A DNA stretch of 41,684 nt. Source: an uncultured Eudoraea sp. GTDB taxonomy: Bacteria; Bacteroidota; Bacteroidia; Flavobacteriales; Flavobacteriaceae. Where the stretch lies: contig NZ_CAMYIP010000057.1 in assembly GCF_947258525.1 (NCBI RefSeq), positions 1 to 41,684 on the forward strand. Direction: 5' to 3'. The translations under genes were made by a program, and so were the position numbers. Of the stretch, positions 1 through 8,270 are shown one piece after another (positions within the stretch are counted from its first letter, which is position 1; each line of letters opens with the position of its first letter). The notes under the pieces were generated by a model that worked only from the letters and a program-made list of their open reading frames with translations, was not told where the DNA came from and searched no databases.

Positions 1-1
1 G

Positions 2-316
2 GATGATGAATATGTAGATGTAGAAAATATTTTCTGGATATTACCTGTTTGTATGGTTGTAATCCCCTTTGTATACTTTATTAGGATAAAACTTTATGAC
101 AAATATGTACACGGTATTGATCTGGATGCCATGGATGCAGAGTTGCAATACTACAAAGACAAAGAACGACAGGCTAACGCAAAACTTGGAGTATTGCCTC
201 AAAATGAAGACAAACTAGAAGAAGATCTGTCTCAAAAAACCCCTAATCAATCTTTACAGCAGCTATTTAAGCAGATACAACATTCCTTAAAGAGTTTGTT
301 TAACATATCTCTTTAG
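2..316 (+). CDS. C-terminal part of an unrecognised membrane-anchored protein (5' end outside window)
   Basis: The reading frame is open from base 2 and ends with TAG at 314-316, so this is the C-terminal ~104 residues of a longer gene. The visible part starts with an acidic stretch (DDEYVDVENIFW), then one hydrophobic segment (about WILPVCMVVIPFVYFI), then a charged, Gln-rich tail that looks helical or coiled coil (DAELQYYKDKERQANAKL). This suggests a membrane protein with a cytoplasmic C-terminal tail. An internal ATG at 53 would cut into the hydrophobic segment and is unlikely to be the real start. A strong terminator follows directly. I do not recognise the family; the missing N-terminal part would be needed to name it. 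Confidence 0.6.
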   Translation, partial: DDEYVDVENIFWILPVCMVVIPFVYFIRIKLYDKYVHGIDLDAMDAELQYYKDKERQANAKLGVLPQNEDKLEEDLSQKTPNQSLQQLFKQIQHSLKSLFNISL

Positions 317-331
317 TTAAAAAATAAAATG

Positions 332-364
332 AAAATCCTGCATAAGAGTGCAGGATTTTTTTTG
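332..364 (+). terminator. Rho-independent terminator after the first gene
   Basis: An 11-bp perfect stem (AAAATCCTGCA at 332-342 and TGCAGGATTTT at 349-359) with a 6-base loop is followed by a T run to 364. It sits 15 bases after the stop codon of the partial gene and about 85 bases before the ald-like gene, so it separates two transcription units. Confidence 0.85.
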
Positions 365-403
365 CGCTCCATTTTAAAAACCTACTTCATGAAAAAAAAA
401 TTG

Positions 404-411
404 TAATTTTG
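404..411 (+). promoter_or_regulatory. Possible -7 element (TAATTTTG) of the alanine dehydrogenase-family gene
   Basis: TAATTTTG fits the Bacteroidota -7 consensus TAnnTTTG and lies 37 bases before the ATG at 449, downstream of a terminator, where a promoter is expected. No good TTG (-33) is found at the usual 19-21 base distance, so the call is weak. Confidence 0.3.
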
Positions 412-448
412 AGATTGACCATTAATTTACGGTTTCCAATTACTGTTT

Positions 449-1648
449 ATGAATCAACCTTCCTCTCCATTTAGTAAACAACAACTACTTCCACAGGAAG
501 AAACGCTTGAAATTTTAAAACAGAAAGGAGAACTCTTTATTGGGATCCCGAATGAAAACCAATATCAGGAAAAACGTATTTGTCTTACTCCAGATGCCGT
601 AAATGCCTTAACATCCAATGGTCACAGGGTTTTAATGGAGGCAGGTGCCGGCGAAAGCGCAAGTTATACTGATGTGGAATATACAGAAGCCGGCGCAAGC
701 ATAACGCGCGATACAAAGAAAGTGTTTTCTTGTCCGCTTCTTTTGAAAGTAGAACCTCCTACCCTGTCGGAAATTCAATTAATGAATCCACAGGCAACTA
801 TTACTTCCGCATTACAAATAAAAACAAGGTCTAAGGAATATTTTGAGGAACTGGCCAAAAAAAGAATCACCGCAATAGCGTTTGAATATATTCGCGATGA
901 GGACGGCAAGTATCCTGCTGTCCGTTCCTTAAGTGAGATTGCGGGTATCGCTTCTGTACTAATTGCTTCAGAAATTATGGCTGCAACTAACCAGGGAAAC
1001 GGGCTTATGTTTGGTAATATCAGTGGTGTACCCCCTGTAGAAGTGGTAATTGTGGGAGCAGGAACCGTTGGAGAGTTCGCCGCCCGATCGGCTCTGGGGC
1101 TTGGAGCCAATGTTAAGGTTTTCGATAACTCCCTGACCAAATTAAGAAACATTCAAACGAATCTTAAGCAGACTATTTATACCTCTACGCTACAACCCAA
1201 GAATCTCTTAAAGAGCCTAAAACGCTGCGATGTTGCCATAGGCGCCGTACGTGGCAGCGACAGATCTCCTATTGTGGTTTCAAGTACTATGGTAGAACAA
1301 ATGAAAAAAGGATCTGTGATCATTGATGTTAGTATAGATATGGGAGGTTGTTTTGAAACTAGTGAGCTTACTACCCATGATAAACCCACTCGTGAAAAAT
1401 TTGGAGTCTTTCATTATGGTGTGCCCAACATTCCTGCAAGATACCCCCGGACTGCTTCCGTATCAATCAGTAATATTTTTACCCCTTATTTACTAAAGAT
1501 CGGGGAAGACGGAGGCCTGGAAAATTCCCTGAGATTTGACAGAGGACTTCGAAACGGATTATATATGTATCATGGCATACTTACCAATAAATCTGTAGGT
1601 GAATGGTTCGATCTGAAGCACAGTGATATCAACTTTCTTATTTTTTAG
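449..1648 (+). CDS. ald: Alanine dehydrogenase / PntA-family NAD-dependent enzyme, catalytic His replaced by Gln
   Basis: The 399-residue protein matches the alanine dehydrogenase/pyridine nucleotide transhydrogenase family: an N-terminal substrate domain with EKR (Arg43) and LLLKVEPP (Lys100), then a Rossmann domain with GAGTVG at 203-208, and the block around IDVSIDMGG (Asp297). These match the Arg, Lys and Asp used by well-studied alanine dehydrogenases to bind and convert alanine/pyruvate with NAD+. The position of the catalytic His in the TYLHLA block reads TSALQIK here (Gln123). As I recall them, other flavobacterial homologues show the same change, so this may be a clade-specific variant with another or weaker activity. 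The DUF4258 gene follows 3 bases after the stop, so they are probably co-transcribed. Family placement is firm; the exact reaction is not. Confidence 0.85.
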   Translation: MNQPSSPFSKQQLLPQEETLEILKQKGELFIGIPNENQYQEKRICLTPDAVNALTSNGHRVLMEAGAGESASYTDVEYTEAGASITRDTKKVFSCPLLLKVEPPTLSEIQLMNPQATITSALQIKTRSKEYFEELAKKRITAIAFEYIRDEDGKYPAVRSLSEIAGIASVLIASEIMAATNQGNGLMFGNISGVPPVEVVIVGAGTVGEFAARSALGLGANVKVFDNSLTKLRNIQTNLKQTIYTSTLQPKNLLKSLKRCDVAIGAVRGSDRSPIVVSSTMVEQMKKGSVIIDVSIDMGGCFETSELTTHDKPTREKFGVFHYGVPNIPARYPRTASVSISNIFTPYLLKIGEDGGLENSLRFDRGLRNGLYMYHGILTNKSVGEWFDLKHSDINFLIF

Positions 1649-1651
1649 TTA

Positions 1652-2038
1652 ATGGCATTTCTGAAAAGATTAGGATTTTACCTTATAGGATTATCCATCG
1701 GACTTGTTTTCCTTTTCTTTTTTCTTAAAAAAAAGTCTGATGAGACGGGTGTTAGCTTTTGCTACTTTCCTAATTGCAGAGTGTTAAAAGAACTGCGCTC
1801 CAAACCGTTCACTTATTCTAAACAGATAGATCAGATGTTATATGATCAAACACTGGACTCACTTACGATTGATTACTTTTTGAATGATGGTGATGTTAAT
1901 TTCAAAAAGAGTGATACTAAAAATATAAACTGTAAGACATATCTGATAGAAGGAACTGTAAAAGAACAACTGATGGCTTTGACCGTAAAAAGCTGCGACA
2001 GTACAACGGTAATAGAAAAATTGCAACTACTTGATTAA
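1652..2038 (+). CDS. DUF4258-like small membrane-anchored protein
   Basis: This 128-residue protein has one N-terminal transmembrane helix (about residues 6-26, LGFYLIGLSIGLVFLFFFL) followed by KKK, which suggests a signal anchor with the rest outside the cytoplasm or an N-in orientation. The body carries CYFPNCRVLKELRSKP and a later INCKTYLIEG, so four cysteines occur (two in the first motif, one in INC, one in KSCDS). It resembles flavobacterial proteins annotated as DUF4258 that sit directly after the alanine dehydrogenase gene, as here with a 3-base gap. The function is unknown; the linkage suggests co-expression only. Family name given from memory, not from a search. Confidence 0.7.
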   Translation: MAFLKRLGFYLIGLSIGLVFLFFFLKKKSDETGVSFCYFPNCRVLKELRSKPFTYSKQIDQMLYDQTLDSLTIDYFLNDGDVNFKKSDTKNINCKTYLIEGTVKEQLMALTVKSCDSTTVIEKLQLLD

Positions 2039-2460
2039 TAAATAGTTCTACTTCCTTTATCCCACGGACTATTCTGATTATTAAAATTCACCCTTTTATG
2101 CAGACTATTTAATTTTAAAAAGTAGTTTAATATTGAAAATCAATTAGTTGTCTCCTGAATTATTGAAATTGAGCTTTCTGAATCTAAAATTCAATTTGTA
2201 GCCTTATTCTTACATAATATAAATTTTGAAATATTTCAAATTATCAATACTTAAAACTAAATAAGAAAAAATTACGTATATAAGTTCAGAGGTATAATAA
2301 ATTGGGGCTTTTTGGAGTTATTATGTAGGATTAGTGACTATTAATAAATAGCCTAGCTGGTCAAATTTAAATTATATCTTTTTTTTATTCTGTTATATAA
2401 AATCAGGTATAGTCTAGAAGGGCCAAAATTGATATTACATTGCCGTCATAAAAAATCTTA
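2039..2460. other. 422-base AT-rich intergenic region, no gene seen
   Basis: Both strands are rich in stop codons and no open frame of useful length or recognisable peptide appears. There is no clear terminator hairpin after the DUF4258 gene. Short A/T-rich inverted matches (for example AAATTGA and TCAATTT) occur but are expected by chance at this composition. The promoter of the secreted protein at 2461 must lie here, but I cannot pick out a convincing TTG/TAnnTTTG pair. Confidence 0.5.
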
Positions 2461-4125
2461 ATGAAAAAAATAATTATTCTTTTTCTCTGGTTTCTATTTA
2501 GTCAACCAAACCATGCGCATAATCAGACTCCATTAATTGATTCACGGATAGATGACCCCATTGAATTGACTAAGAAAATTATTAATGAGGGTACCGATTC
2601 ATGGAATGAGAAGGCCAAGCAGCGGATTTTGGAAATTTATGGAACTGGTGAATTAACCAATACATCCGATAAGAATTATCTTTTACTGGAATCACCGAGC
2701 CTGGTATTTGATTATTATCAAGGTGGCTTCGCCAATACGCAGGAACTACTAAATAAAGATCTGTTTCTTAAAATTTTGGATCAGGCCGTGAACTCACCGG
2801 ACATAGTAAGTGCTGAAGTAGCCAAAGCAAGTCAGGAACAAAGCCTGAAAGAATATCTAATGGCATACGAAATAGCAAAAAAATTCAAAGAAACCAATTC
2901 TCTCAGCAACGAAGAAGCCATCAAGTTTTTAGAGAATAGATTTGGATATAGCAAGCTTAATTTTGCTAAAAATTTAACCGAGGCCAGTGTAGAGAACTAT
3001 AATCCGTCGGCCGATAAAAAGAATGCGAAAAAAGTAATTTCCAAAATAAATTTTATAAAGAGGACCTATCCCAGTAAAATCCCTTTAATAAATGTCCTTG
3101 CTGAACTGGAAGAATTTTATCATTTATTGCAAGAAGCAAATATTGGCCTAACTGCATATGTTCCTTATAATAATTTTAAAAATTCGGTTTATAAGTTAAA
3201 TAAACAAAGAATAAACGAAAGAATACAATGGCGTTCATCCATTGAAATCACTTATCCAACAAGTGGAACAGTTTGGATTGCTCCCGGTCCTGTGGAAATA
3301 AAATGGACCACATCCAATTTGGATGAAAGCAAAAACATAAAGTTCTTTTTAACGAGGGACGACGTGGTAGTGCAAGTACTTGGTGTTTTTGAAAACAATC
3401 AGTTTGCAAAAGATGTAAAGCTCAGAAAAGGCCTTCCTCCCGGAGATAAATATAAAATTATGGGGATTGAACTTTTCCCGATTAATAAATACCATATCGC
3501 GAAGTATGCTACTCCGTATTTTACTATTAAAAAGGAGGATAAAATTCCTGAAGAGCCCATAGCCGAGACTCCTGCTGAGGTTCAAGAAACCCCAAATGTA
3601 GTTGTAGACGCTCCTGTTGAAGTGGCTGAAGTACTTGTTGAGCCAGTTCCGGAACCTGCTGAAGTAGTTGAGAAACCTGTCGTGGAGGAGCAAGAGCCTA
3701 TTGAGACAACTACTGCCGTTGAGGAAGGACCAAACGAAACGTTAGTTAGAGAGAAAGTTAAGACACCTAATAGAACTATTTTTGAAGGAAGAAAAATTTC
3801 GTATCAAAAAGAACTTTTAGTAGATAACGAGATAATTACAATAAGTCTGTATGACCATGGTAGAGAAGATGGAGATATTGTATCCATTTATCTTAACGGT
3901 GAGCAAATTGTTTCCAAGCACGTATTAACCTATAAGAAAAGAAGTTTCGATGTAAAACTGAATATAAATAAATCAAACGATCTATTTCTCTATGCCCATA
4001 ATTTGGGTAATTTTCCTCCCAACACAGTCTCTCTAGAAATAAAAGATGGTTCTAACTCAGAGAATATTATACTTAATTCTGACTTGTCTAGTTGCGAGGC
4101 CGTATTGATAAATGTAAAACAATAG
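2461..4125 (+). CDS. Secreted multidomain protein with Ig-like domain, acidic VEP-rich linker and a C-terminal beta domain; function unknown
   Basis: The 554-residue protein starts with a Sec signal peptide (MKKIIILFLWFLFSQ...). Residues ~25-260 are mostly helical and match nothing I know. About 262-355 (starting IEITYPTSGTVWIAPG, with VEIKWTT) looks like the Ig-like fold of Kre9/KNH-type (Ser-Thr-rich GPI-anchored) surface proteins. About 360-430 is a Glu/Val/Pro-rich linker of repeated VEP/EVxE units, probably extended. About 440-554 (ISLYDHGREDGDIVSIYLNG, then LYAHNLGNFPPNTVSL) resembles a beta domain found at the C-terminus of various Bacteroidota exported proteins. No catalytic motif is visible. 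It stands alone between a long AT-rich gap and the convergent proline dehydrogenase gene. An adhesin, carbohydrate-binding or scaffold role is possible but unproven. Confidence 0.8.
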   Translation: MKKIIILFLWFLFSQPNHAHNQTPLIDSRIDDPIELTKKIINEGTDSWNEKAKQRILEIYGTGELTNTSDKNYLLLESPSLVFDYYQGGFANTQELLNKDLFLKILDQAVNSPDIVSAEVAKASQEQSLKEYLMAYEIAKKFKETNSLSNEEAIKFLENRFGYSKLNFAKNLTEASVENYNPSADKKNAKKVISKINFIKRTYPSKIPLINVLAELEEFYHLLQEANIGLTAYVPYNNFKNSVYKLNKQRINERIQWRSSIEITYPTSGTVWIAPGPVEIKWTTSNLDESKNIKFFLTRDDVVVQVLGVFENNQFAKDVKLRKGLPPGDKYKIMGIELFPINKYHIAKYATPYFTIKKEDKIPEEPIAETPAEVQETPNVVVDAPVEVAEVLVEPVPEPAEVVEKPVVEEQEPIETTTAVEEGPNETLVREKVKTPNRTIFEGRKISYQKELLVDNEIITISLYDHGREDGDIVSIYLNGEQIVSKHVLTYKKRSFDVKLNINKSNDLFLYAHNLGNFPPNTVSLEIKDGSNSENIILNSDLSSCEAVLINVKQ

Positions 4126-4227
4126 CTATTTCGGGAAATATGATAGAAGCCAGAACGCAGATATGTGCAAAAGCATCTTATTCACGGCTCTATTATTTCC
4201 TTTTGATTATTCAAACTAATTATCTTC

Positions 4228-5394
4228 CTATAGTTTTCTTCGGCGCCGCTCTTTTTTTATAAGTTCCAATTCCCGGTTTGTCTGTCCTGCAACAGAAGTA
4301 TTCTCCTCTGCTCGTCTTATTAAATAGGGCATTACATCGCGTACAGGTCCAAAGGGTAAATACTTTGCCACATTAAAACCCTTATCTGCCAAATTATAAG
4401 ATATATGATCGCTCATACCATATAGTTGGCCAAACCAAACACGCTTATCATCATGAGGAATCCCTTTATCTTCCATCAATTCCATTAGTTTATAAGAACT
4501 CAATTCGTTGTGTGTGCCAGAAAAAAGGGATATACTATCCAGGTGTTCCACTATATAGGCTACCGTTTCATCATAATTTAAATCACTTTCAGATTTAGTA
4601 GCACATATAGGGGTAGGATAATTATATTCTATAGCTCTTTCATTTTCCTTTTCCATATACGCCCCGCGTACTGTCTTAATTCCTATTTTAAACCCCTCTT
4701 TTTTGGCTTTAGAATGAAGTTCCTTGAGATAGTCCAAACGATCCCAACGGTAAAGCTGAAGCGTGTTAAAAACAATAGCTTTTTCTTTATTATATTTTCG
4801 CATCATTTCCTCTACTAAGTCATCTGCCGCATCCTGCATCCAACTTTCTTCCGCATCTATTAAGAGTGAAACATCGAGGTCATATGCTTTTTTGCATGTA
4901 GTTTCAAAACGGACCTTCACTCTGTCCCATTCTTGTTTTTCTTTCTTTGACAGGGGTTTGCCTTCACCAATTTTTTGGAATAGCGCGACTCTGCCATAAC
5001 CGGTAGGTTTAAAAACTGCGAAAGGAATAGCATCTAATTCCTTTACAAAATTCAGGATCTTCAAGGTTTTCTCCAGAGCATCATCCAAGGGGTCTTCGGT
5101 ATCTTTACCCTCTACAGAATAATCCAGGACAGAACTAACGCCTTTACTCCACATTTTGTCAACTACAGGCATACAATCTTCTTCACTCACACCGCCGCAA
5201 AAATGATCGAAAACGGTTGCCCTGATAAGGCCGTCAACAGGTAACTTTGCTTTCAGAGCAAAATTGGTCATTGCAGTACCAATTTTAACGAGTGGTTCAT
5301 TGGCTATCATCTTAAAAAGGAAATAAGCTCGTTCTAATTCAGAATCGGATTTAAGAGAAAATGCTGTTGAGGTATCTTCAAAAATTCTGTTCAT
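4228..5394 (-). CDS. putA: Proline dehydrogenase (FAD-dependent)
   Basis: The protein is a monofunctional proline dehydrogenase of 388 residues that oxidises proline to pyrroline-5-carboxylate with FAD and feeds electrons to the respiratory quinone pool. The family signatures are clear: the barrel strands VSLLIDAEESWMQ and VFNTLQLYR, IGIKTVRGAYMEKEN, GTHNELSS, and the C-terminal block FGQLYGMSDHIS...YLPFGPV...YLIRRAEENTS, whose paired arginines bind the proline carboxylate. I chose ATG at 5394 (MNRIFEDTS); a TTG at 5403 would add three residues. No pyrroline-5-carboxylate dehydrogenase gene is nearby, so the second step must be encoded elsewhere. The gene diverges from aroB. A TATCTTTG box lies 22 bases upstream of the start. 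The symbol putA is often used for bifunctional forms; prodh would also be fair. Confidence 0.93.
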   Translation of the reverse strand: MNRIFEDTSTAFSLKSDSELERAYFLFKMIANEPLVKIGTAMTNFALKAKLPVDGLIRATVFDHFCGGVSEEDCMPVVDKMWSKGVSSVLDYSVEGKDTEDPLDDALEKTLKILNFVKELDAIPFAVFKPTGYGRVALFQKIGEGKPLSKKEKQEWDRVKVRFETTCKKAYDLDVSLLIDAEESWMQDAADDLVEEMMRKYNKEKAIVFNTLQLYRWDRLDYLKELHSKAKKEGFKIGIKTVRGAYMEKENERAIEYNYPTPICATKSESDLNYDETVAYIVEHLDSISLFSGTHNELSSYKLMELMEDKGIPHDDKRVWFGQLYGMSDHISYNLADKGFNVAKYLPFGPVRDVMPYLIRRAEENTSVAGQTNRELELIKKERRRRKL

Positions 5395-5416
5395 TGTTAC
5401 CAATTAGTTATCAATT

Positions 5417-5424
5417 CAAAGATA
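5417..5424 (-). promoter_or_regulatory. -7 element (TATCTTTG) of the proline dehydrogenase gene
   Basis: Read on the minus strand the bases are TATCTTTG, a full match to TAnnTTTG, ending 22 bases before the ATG at 5394. No clear TTG occurs 19-21 bases upstream, so only the -7 half is supported. Confidence 0.4.
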
Positions 5425-5529
5425 ATAACAGAATTTATATTCATTTATTAAAAATAGCCTTTATTTTGTGTTTTGATTTTAATAAGGTATTCATCAAAAA
5501 TTATCACCTGAAATAAAACAAACTATCCA

Positions 5530-6591
5530 ATGGAATCAATTATTTCTTTTTCTACACAAATCCATTTTAAATATTTGGGATATGAAGCTTTGGAATCGCA
5601 TTTAAAAATCACAAATTATTCCAGTCTTTTTATACTCGTGGATGAAAATACCCGTGAGCACTGTCTTCCTAAATTTTTGGCCAGTCTTGGCGGGAACTAT
5701 AATTTTGAGACTATAGAGATAGAATCTGGTGAAATCAATAAAAGTATTACTTGTTGTATTAAAGTTTGGGAAGAGCTGTCAAATAAGGGGGCAGACAGAC
5801 AGAGTTTGTTGATAAATCTTGGAGGTGGTGTTATTACAGATTTGGGTGGTTTTGTTGCATCAACGTATAGAAGAGGAATAGATTTTATCAACATCCCGAC
5901 CAGCCTTTTGGCTATGGTAGACGCCTCTGTTGGAGGAAAGACGGGGGTTGATATGGGAAAGCTGAAAAATCAGATTGGTGTAATAAACCAGCCTAAAATG
6001 GTCCTTATTATTCCTAAGTTTTTAAATACGCTGGATAAAAGACAATTGAACAGTGGCTTTGCGGAAATGTTGAAGCACGGGCTCATCACAAGTGAACCGT
6101 TCTGGAGAGTTCTTAAACAAGTTAAGTCTGTAGACCAGCTGGAAGATCATATTTACGAGTCAATACTTATTAAAAACGAAATAGTAAGGCAGGATCCAAG
6201 GGAGAAAAGTCTTAGAAAAATATTAAATTTTGGCCATACACTTGGTCATGCAATTGAATCCCATTTTTTAGAGCATGAGGAACGAGAATCCTTACTTCAT
6301 GGGGAGGCTATTGCCATTGGTATGATATTGGAAGCATACTTGTCCCATCAACAAACTGGTTTGGGAATTAATCAATTGGAAGATATTAAAATGACGATCA
6401 GCAAACATTTTAAAAAAGTCAATTTTAACGATAGCGACATCCGCGCTATTATAGATCTTCTAAAATACGACAAGAAGAATTCGCATGGTAGTATCTTCTT
6501 CGTTCTGTTAAAAAGGATTGGTGAAGCCCAGATTGACAATAGAGTTCCTGATGATACTTTAAGTCAGGCCTTTTCATACTACAAAGAATAG
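5530..6591 (+). CDS. aroB: 3-dehydroquinate synthase
   Basis: This 353-residue enzyme converts DAHP to 3-dehydroquinate, the second step of the shikimate pathway, using NAD and a divalent metal. The NAD-binding glycine block GGGVITDLGGFVAS is at about 98-111, followed by PTSLLAMVDASVGGKTG (123-139). The metal ligands of the family are all present: Glu179 in GFAEMLKHG, His236 in NFGHTLGHA and His257 in HGEA. Length is normal for the family. It is divergent from proline dehydrogenase with a 135-base gap, and no other aro gene is adjacent. Confidence 0.95.
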   Translation: MESIISFSTQIHFKYLGYEALESHLKITNYSSLFILVDENTREHCLPKFLASLGGNYNFETIEIESGEINKSITCCIKVWEELSNKGADRQSLLINLGGGVITDLGGFVASTYRRGIDFINIPTSLLAMVDASVGGKTGVDMGKLKNQIGVINQPKMVLIIPKFLNTLDKRQLNSGFAEMLKHGLITSEPFWRVLKQVKSVDQLEDHIYESILIKNEIVRQDPREKSLRKILNFGHTLGHAIESHFLEHEERESLLHGEAIAIGMILEAYLSHQQTGLGINQLEDIKMTISKHFKKVNFNDSDIRAIIDLLKYDKKNSHGSIFFVLLKRIGEAQIDNRVPDDTLSQAFSYYKE

Positions 6592-6707
6592 CAGCTACAT
6601 ATACTAAATTTGTAGTTTTACAACTCTTTGAAATACTGAAGGAAAAAAAAGTATAGTTTAGGTATAGGATTAAATCAACTGTAATAGTTGTGCTCAAATA
6701 CTTGTAT

Positions 6708-7013
6708 ATGAAACGTGTACTTATAGATTACAAAAAGTTAAATCGCCAGGTAACCAACCTTCTCATTGAAACCTATCCTGACGGATATGGAGATGAGGAT
6801 ATTATTTCTTTTAGAAATATTAACGGTGAATTTATTGAAGCAGTAGAATTGCAAACCGAAGACACCCTTTACCTTATTAAAATAAGTAAAAGTCTTTCTC
6901 ATTTCATAACTAATTTTGATGAAAATATGGCTGAAGGGATTGAAGCTATAAAAGATGAGTCTATTGAAGGGCCTACTTTAGAACTAAATCTTGAAGATGA
7001 AAATGAGGACTAA
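6708..7013 (+). CDS. Small acidic flavobacterial protein, function unknown
   Basis: The 101-residue protein (MKRVLIDYKKLNRQVTNLL...) belongs to a small, conserved flavobacterial group that I recognise by its opening and by the DGYGDEDIISFRN motif, but it has no assigned function. It is cytoplasmic, with no signal or membrane segment, and its C-terminus is strongly acidic (LELNLEDENED). I chose the ATG at 6708; a GTG at 6690 would add six residues that look unlike the family. It is convergent with the DinB-family gene, only 11 bases apart. Some databases have called relatives 'DNA primase' without visible support. Confidence 0.75.
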   Translation: MKRVLIDYKKLNRQVTNLLIETYPDGYGDEDIISFRNINGEFIEAVELQTEDTLYLIKISKSLSHFITNFDENMAEGIEAIKDESIEGPTLELNLEDENED

Positions 7014-7024
7014 AAAGGTTTGGA

Positions 7025-7546
7025 TTAGTCTTTAAGGTAACGCTCCCTTAATATATTTCTATGGTGTTTTTGGTGTCCACAACAAATGAAACCTAAAGCA
7101 GCAACACTCATAGGTGAATCACTCGCAACTCCAACTTTTTTCAAATCTTTTTCGGAAAATTTTTCAAACAGAGCAATGGTAGATTTACGTATGATCCTGT
7201 AATTATCTATCACCTCTTCCCTACTCCAATTTTCTGCATTCGAATCCGATACAAACATATCCTGATCAAAACCGGGTAAAGGGGTTTTGTCACTTCTTGC
7301 AAAACGAAGAGCCCTATATTGAAAAACACGCTCAGTATCTAATATATGGACCAAAACCTGTGCTATTGTCCATTTACCTTCACCATAGCTATAATTTAAT
7401 TTGTATTCAGGAATACTCGAAATAAATGAGGGAAAATTCTCCAATTGTTTTTTCAAGGTTTCAACTAATTTTACATCACCCAAAGCAGCTAAATAAGGTG
7501 CATAATAGGGATTAAAATCTTCTTTCTGGAGTTCGGAACTTTTCAT
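7025..7546 (-). CDS. DinB-family metal-binding protein
   Basis: The 173-residue protein has the DinB/YfiT four-helix layout with the three-histidine metal site: His67 in VLVHILDTER, and His158 and His162 in GHQKHHRNIL. KWTIAQVLVHILDTERVF (58-75) is the typical first motif. Members are mostly metal-dependent enzymes of unknown substrate, often thiol-S-transferases such as bacillithiol-dependent enzymes, and despite the name they are not DNA polymerases. No partner gene gives its substrate. Confidence 0.88.
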   Translation of the reverse strand: MKSSELQKEDFNPYYAPYLAALGDVKLVETLKKQLENFPSFISSIPEYKLNYSYGEGKWTIAQVLVHILDTERVFQYRALRFARSDKTPLPGFDQDMFVSDSNAENWSREEVIDNYRIIRKSTIALFEKFSEKDLKKVGVASDSPMSVAALGFICCGHQKHHRNILRERYLKD

Positions 7547-7684
7547 ATTCGTTAATAAAGAAACTAAAGGTTTTCACTGTAATTTTTTATAGTACCGGGA
7601 GGTTATTCAAAATACCAATAATATCAATTGAGTTAACCGATGTGACAAGAAATTAAGAAGTCTAGTTTAATTTCATTTATCCAT

Positions 7685-8164
7685 TTATAATTCATTAAAA
7701 ATGGTATGCATCAAACGTTTTTTGTCATTAATGCTCTCTTCCAGAGAGATCATGGTCTCTGTTCGGCTTATTCCCTCAATATCATCTATCTTAAAAATGA
7801 TATTTTTTGCATGGTTGGTATCCTTTGCCCTTATTTTACAGAAGATATTGAATTTACCAGTTGTAATATGAGCCACAGTAACATTTGGAATTTGATTCAA
7901 TCTTTCCAATACAAACTTGGTTTGATGTGTTTTTTCCAGAAAGATGCCTACATAGGCTATGAAAGCGTAACCCAGTTTCACATAATCCAGAGTAAGTGAC
8001 GATCCTCGAATAATCCCGGCTTCTTCCATTTTTTTTACTCTAACATGAACCGTTCCCGCAGATATCAATAATTTTTTGGCAATATCTGTAAAAGGTGTTC
8101 TGGTATTATCAATTAACATATCCAGAATTTGATGGTCTATTTCGTCTAATTTTATCTTGCCCAT
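7685..8164 (-). CDS. Lrp/AsnC-family transcriptional regulator
   Basis: This 159-residue protein has the N-terminal winged helix-turn-helix (LDEIDHQILDMLIDNTRTPFTDIAKKL, then ISAGTVHVRVKKMEEAGII) and the C-terminal RAM effector domain (about 68-145) with the usual beta-alpha-beta-beta-alpha-beta pattern and the PNVTVAHITTGKFNIF strand pair. Such proteins form dimers to octamers and respond to amino acids. The target here is unknown: the minus-strand M14 gene lies upstream (8271-9374) and the intergenic region is AT-rich. Autoregulation is usual for the family but no operator can be singled out. Confidence 0.9.
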   Translation of the reverse strand: MGKIKLDEIDHQILDMLIDNTRTPFTDIAKKLLISAGTVHVRVKKMEEAGIIRGSSLTLDYVKLGYAFIAYVGIFLEKTHQTKFVLERLNQIPNVTVAHITTGKFNIFCKIRAKDTNHAKNIIFKIDDIEGISRTETMISLEESINDKKRLMHTIFNEL

Positions 8165-8270
8165 AGTTAGAGTAATTTTTACTTGGCGATAAATTTAAGA
8201 ATTTAAATGTAATAAATACTACGTATTTTTGAGTTATATGCAAAAAATTACCGTTTTTTCGTGATATAAT

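Noticed and set aside
4127-4140. Palindrome TATTTCGGGAAATA after the secreted protein gene
   Set aside because: The loop is only two bases and there is no T run, so it is not a terminator; a single chance palindrome in AT-rich DNA is likely.
7008-7030. 6-bp inverted repeat GACTAA / TTAGTC between two convergent genes as a bidirectional terminator
   Set aside because: Both genes simply end with Asp and TAA, which makes the repeat by chance; no T run or longer stem is present.
7025-7546. DinB gene as a DNA polymerase IV
   Set aside because: The sequence has the three-histidine metal site of the DinB/YfiT family, not Y-family polymerase motifs.
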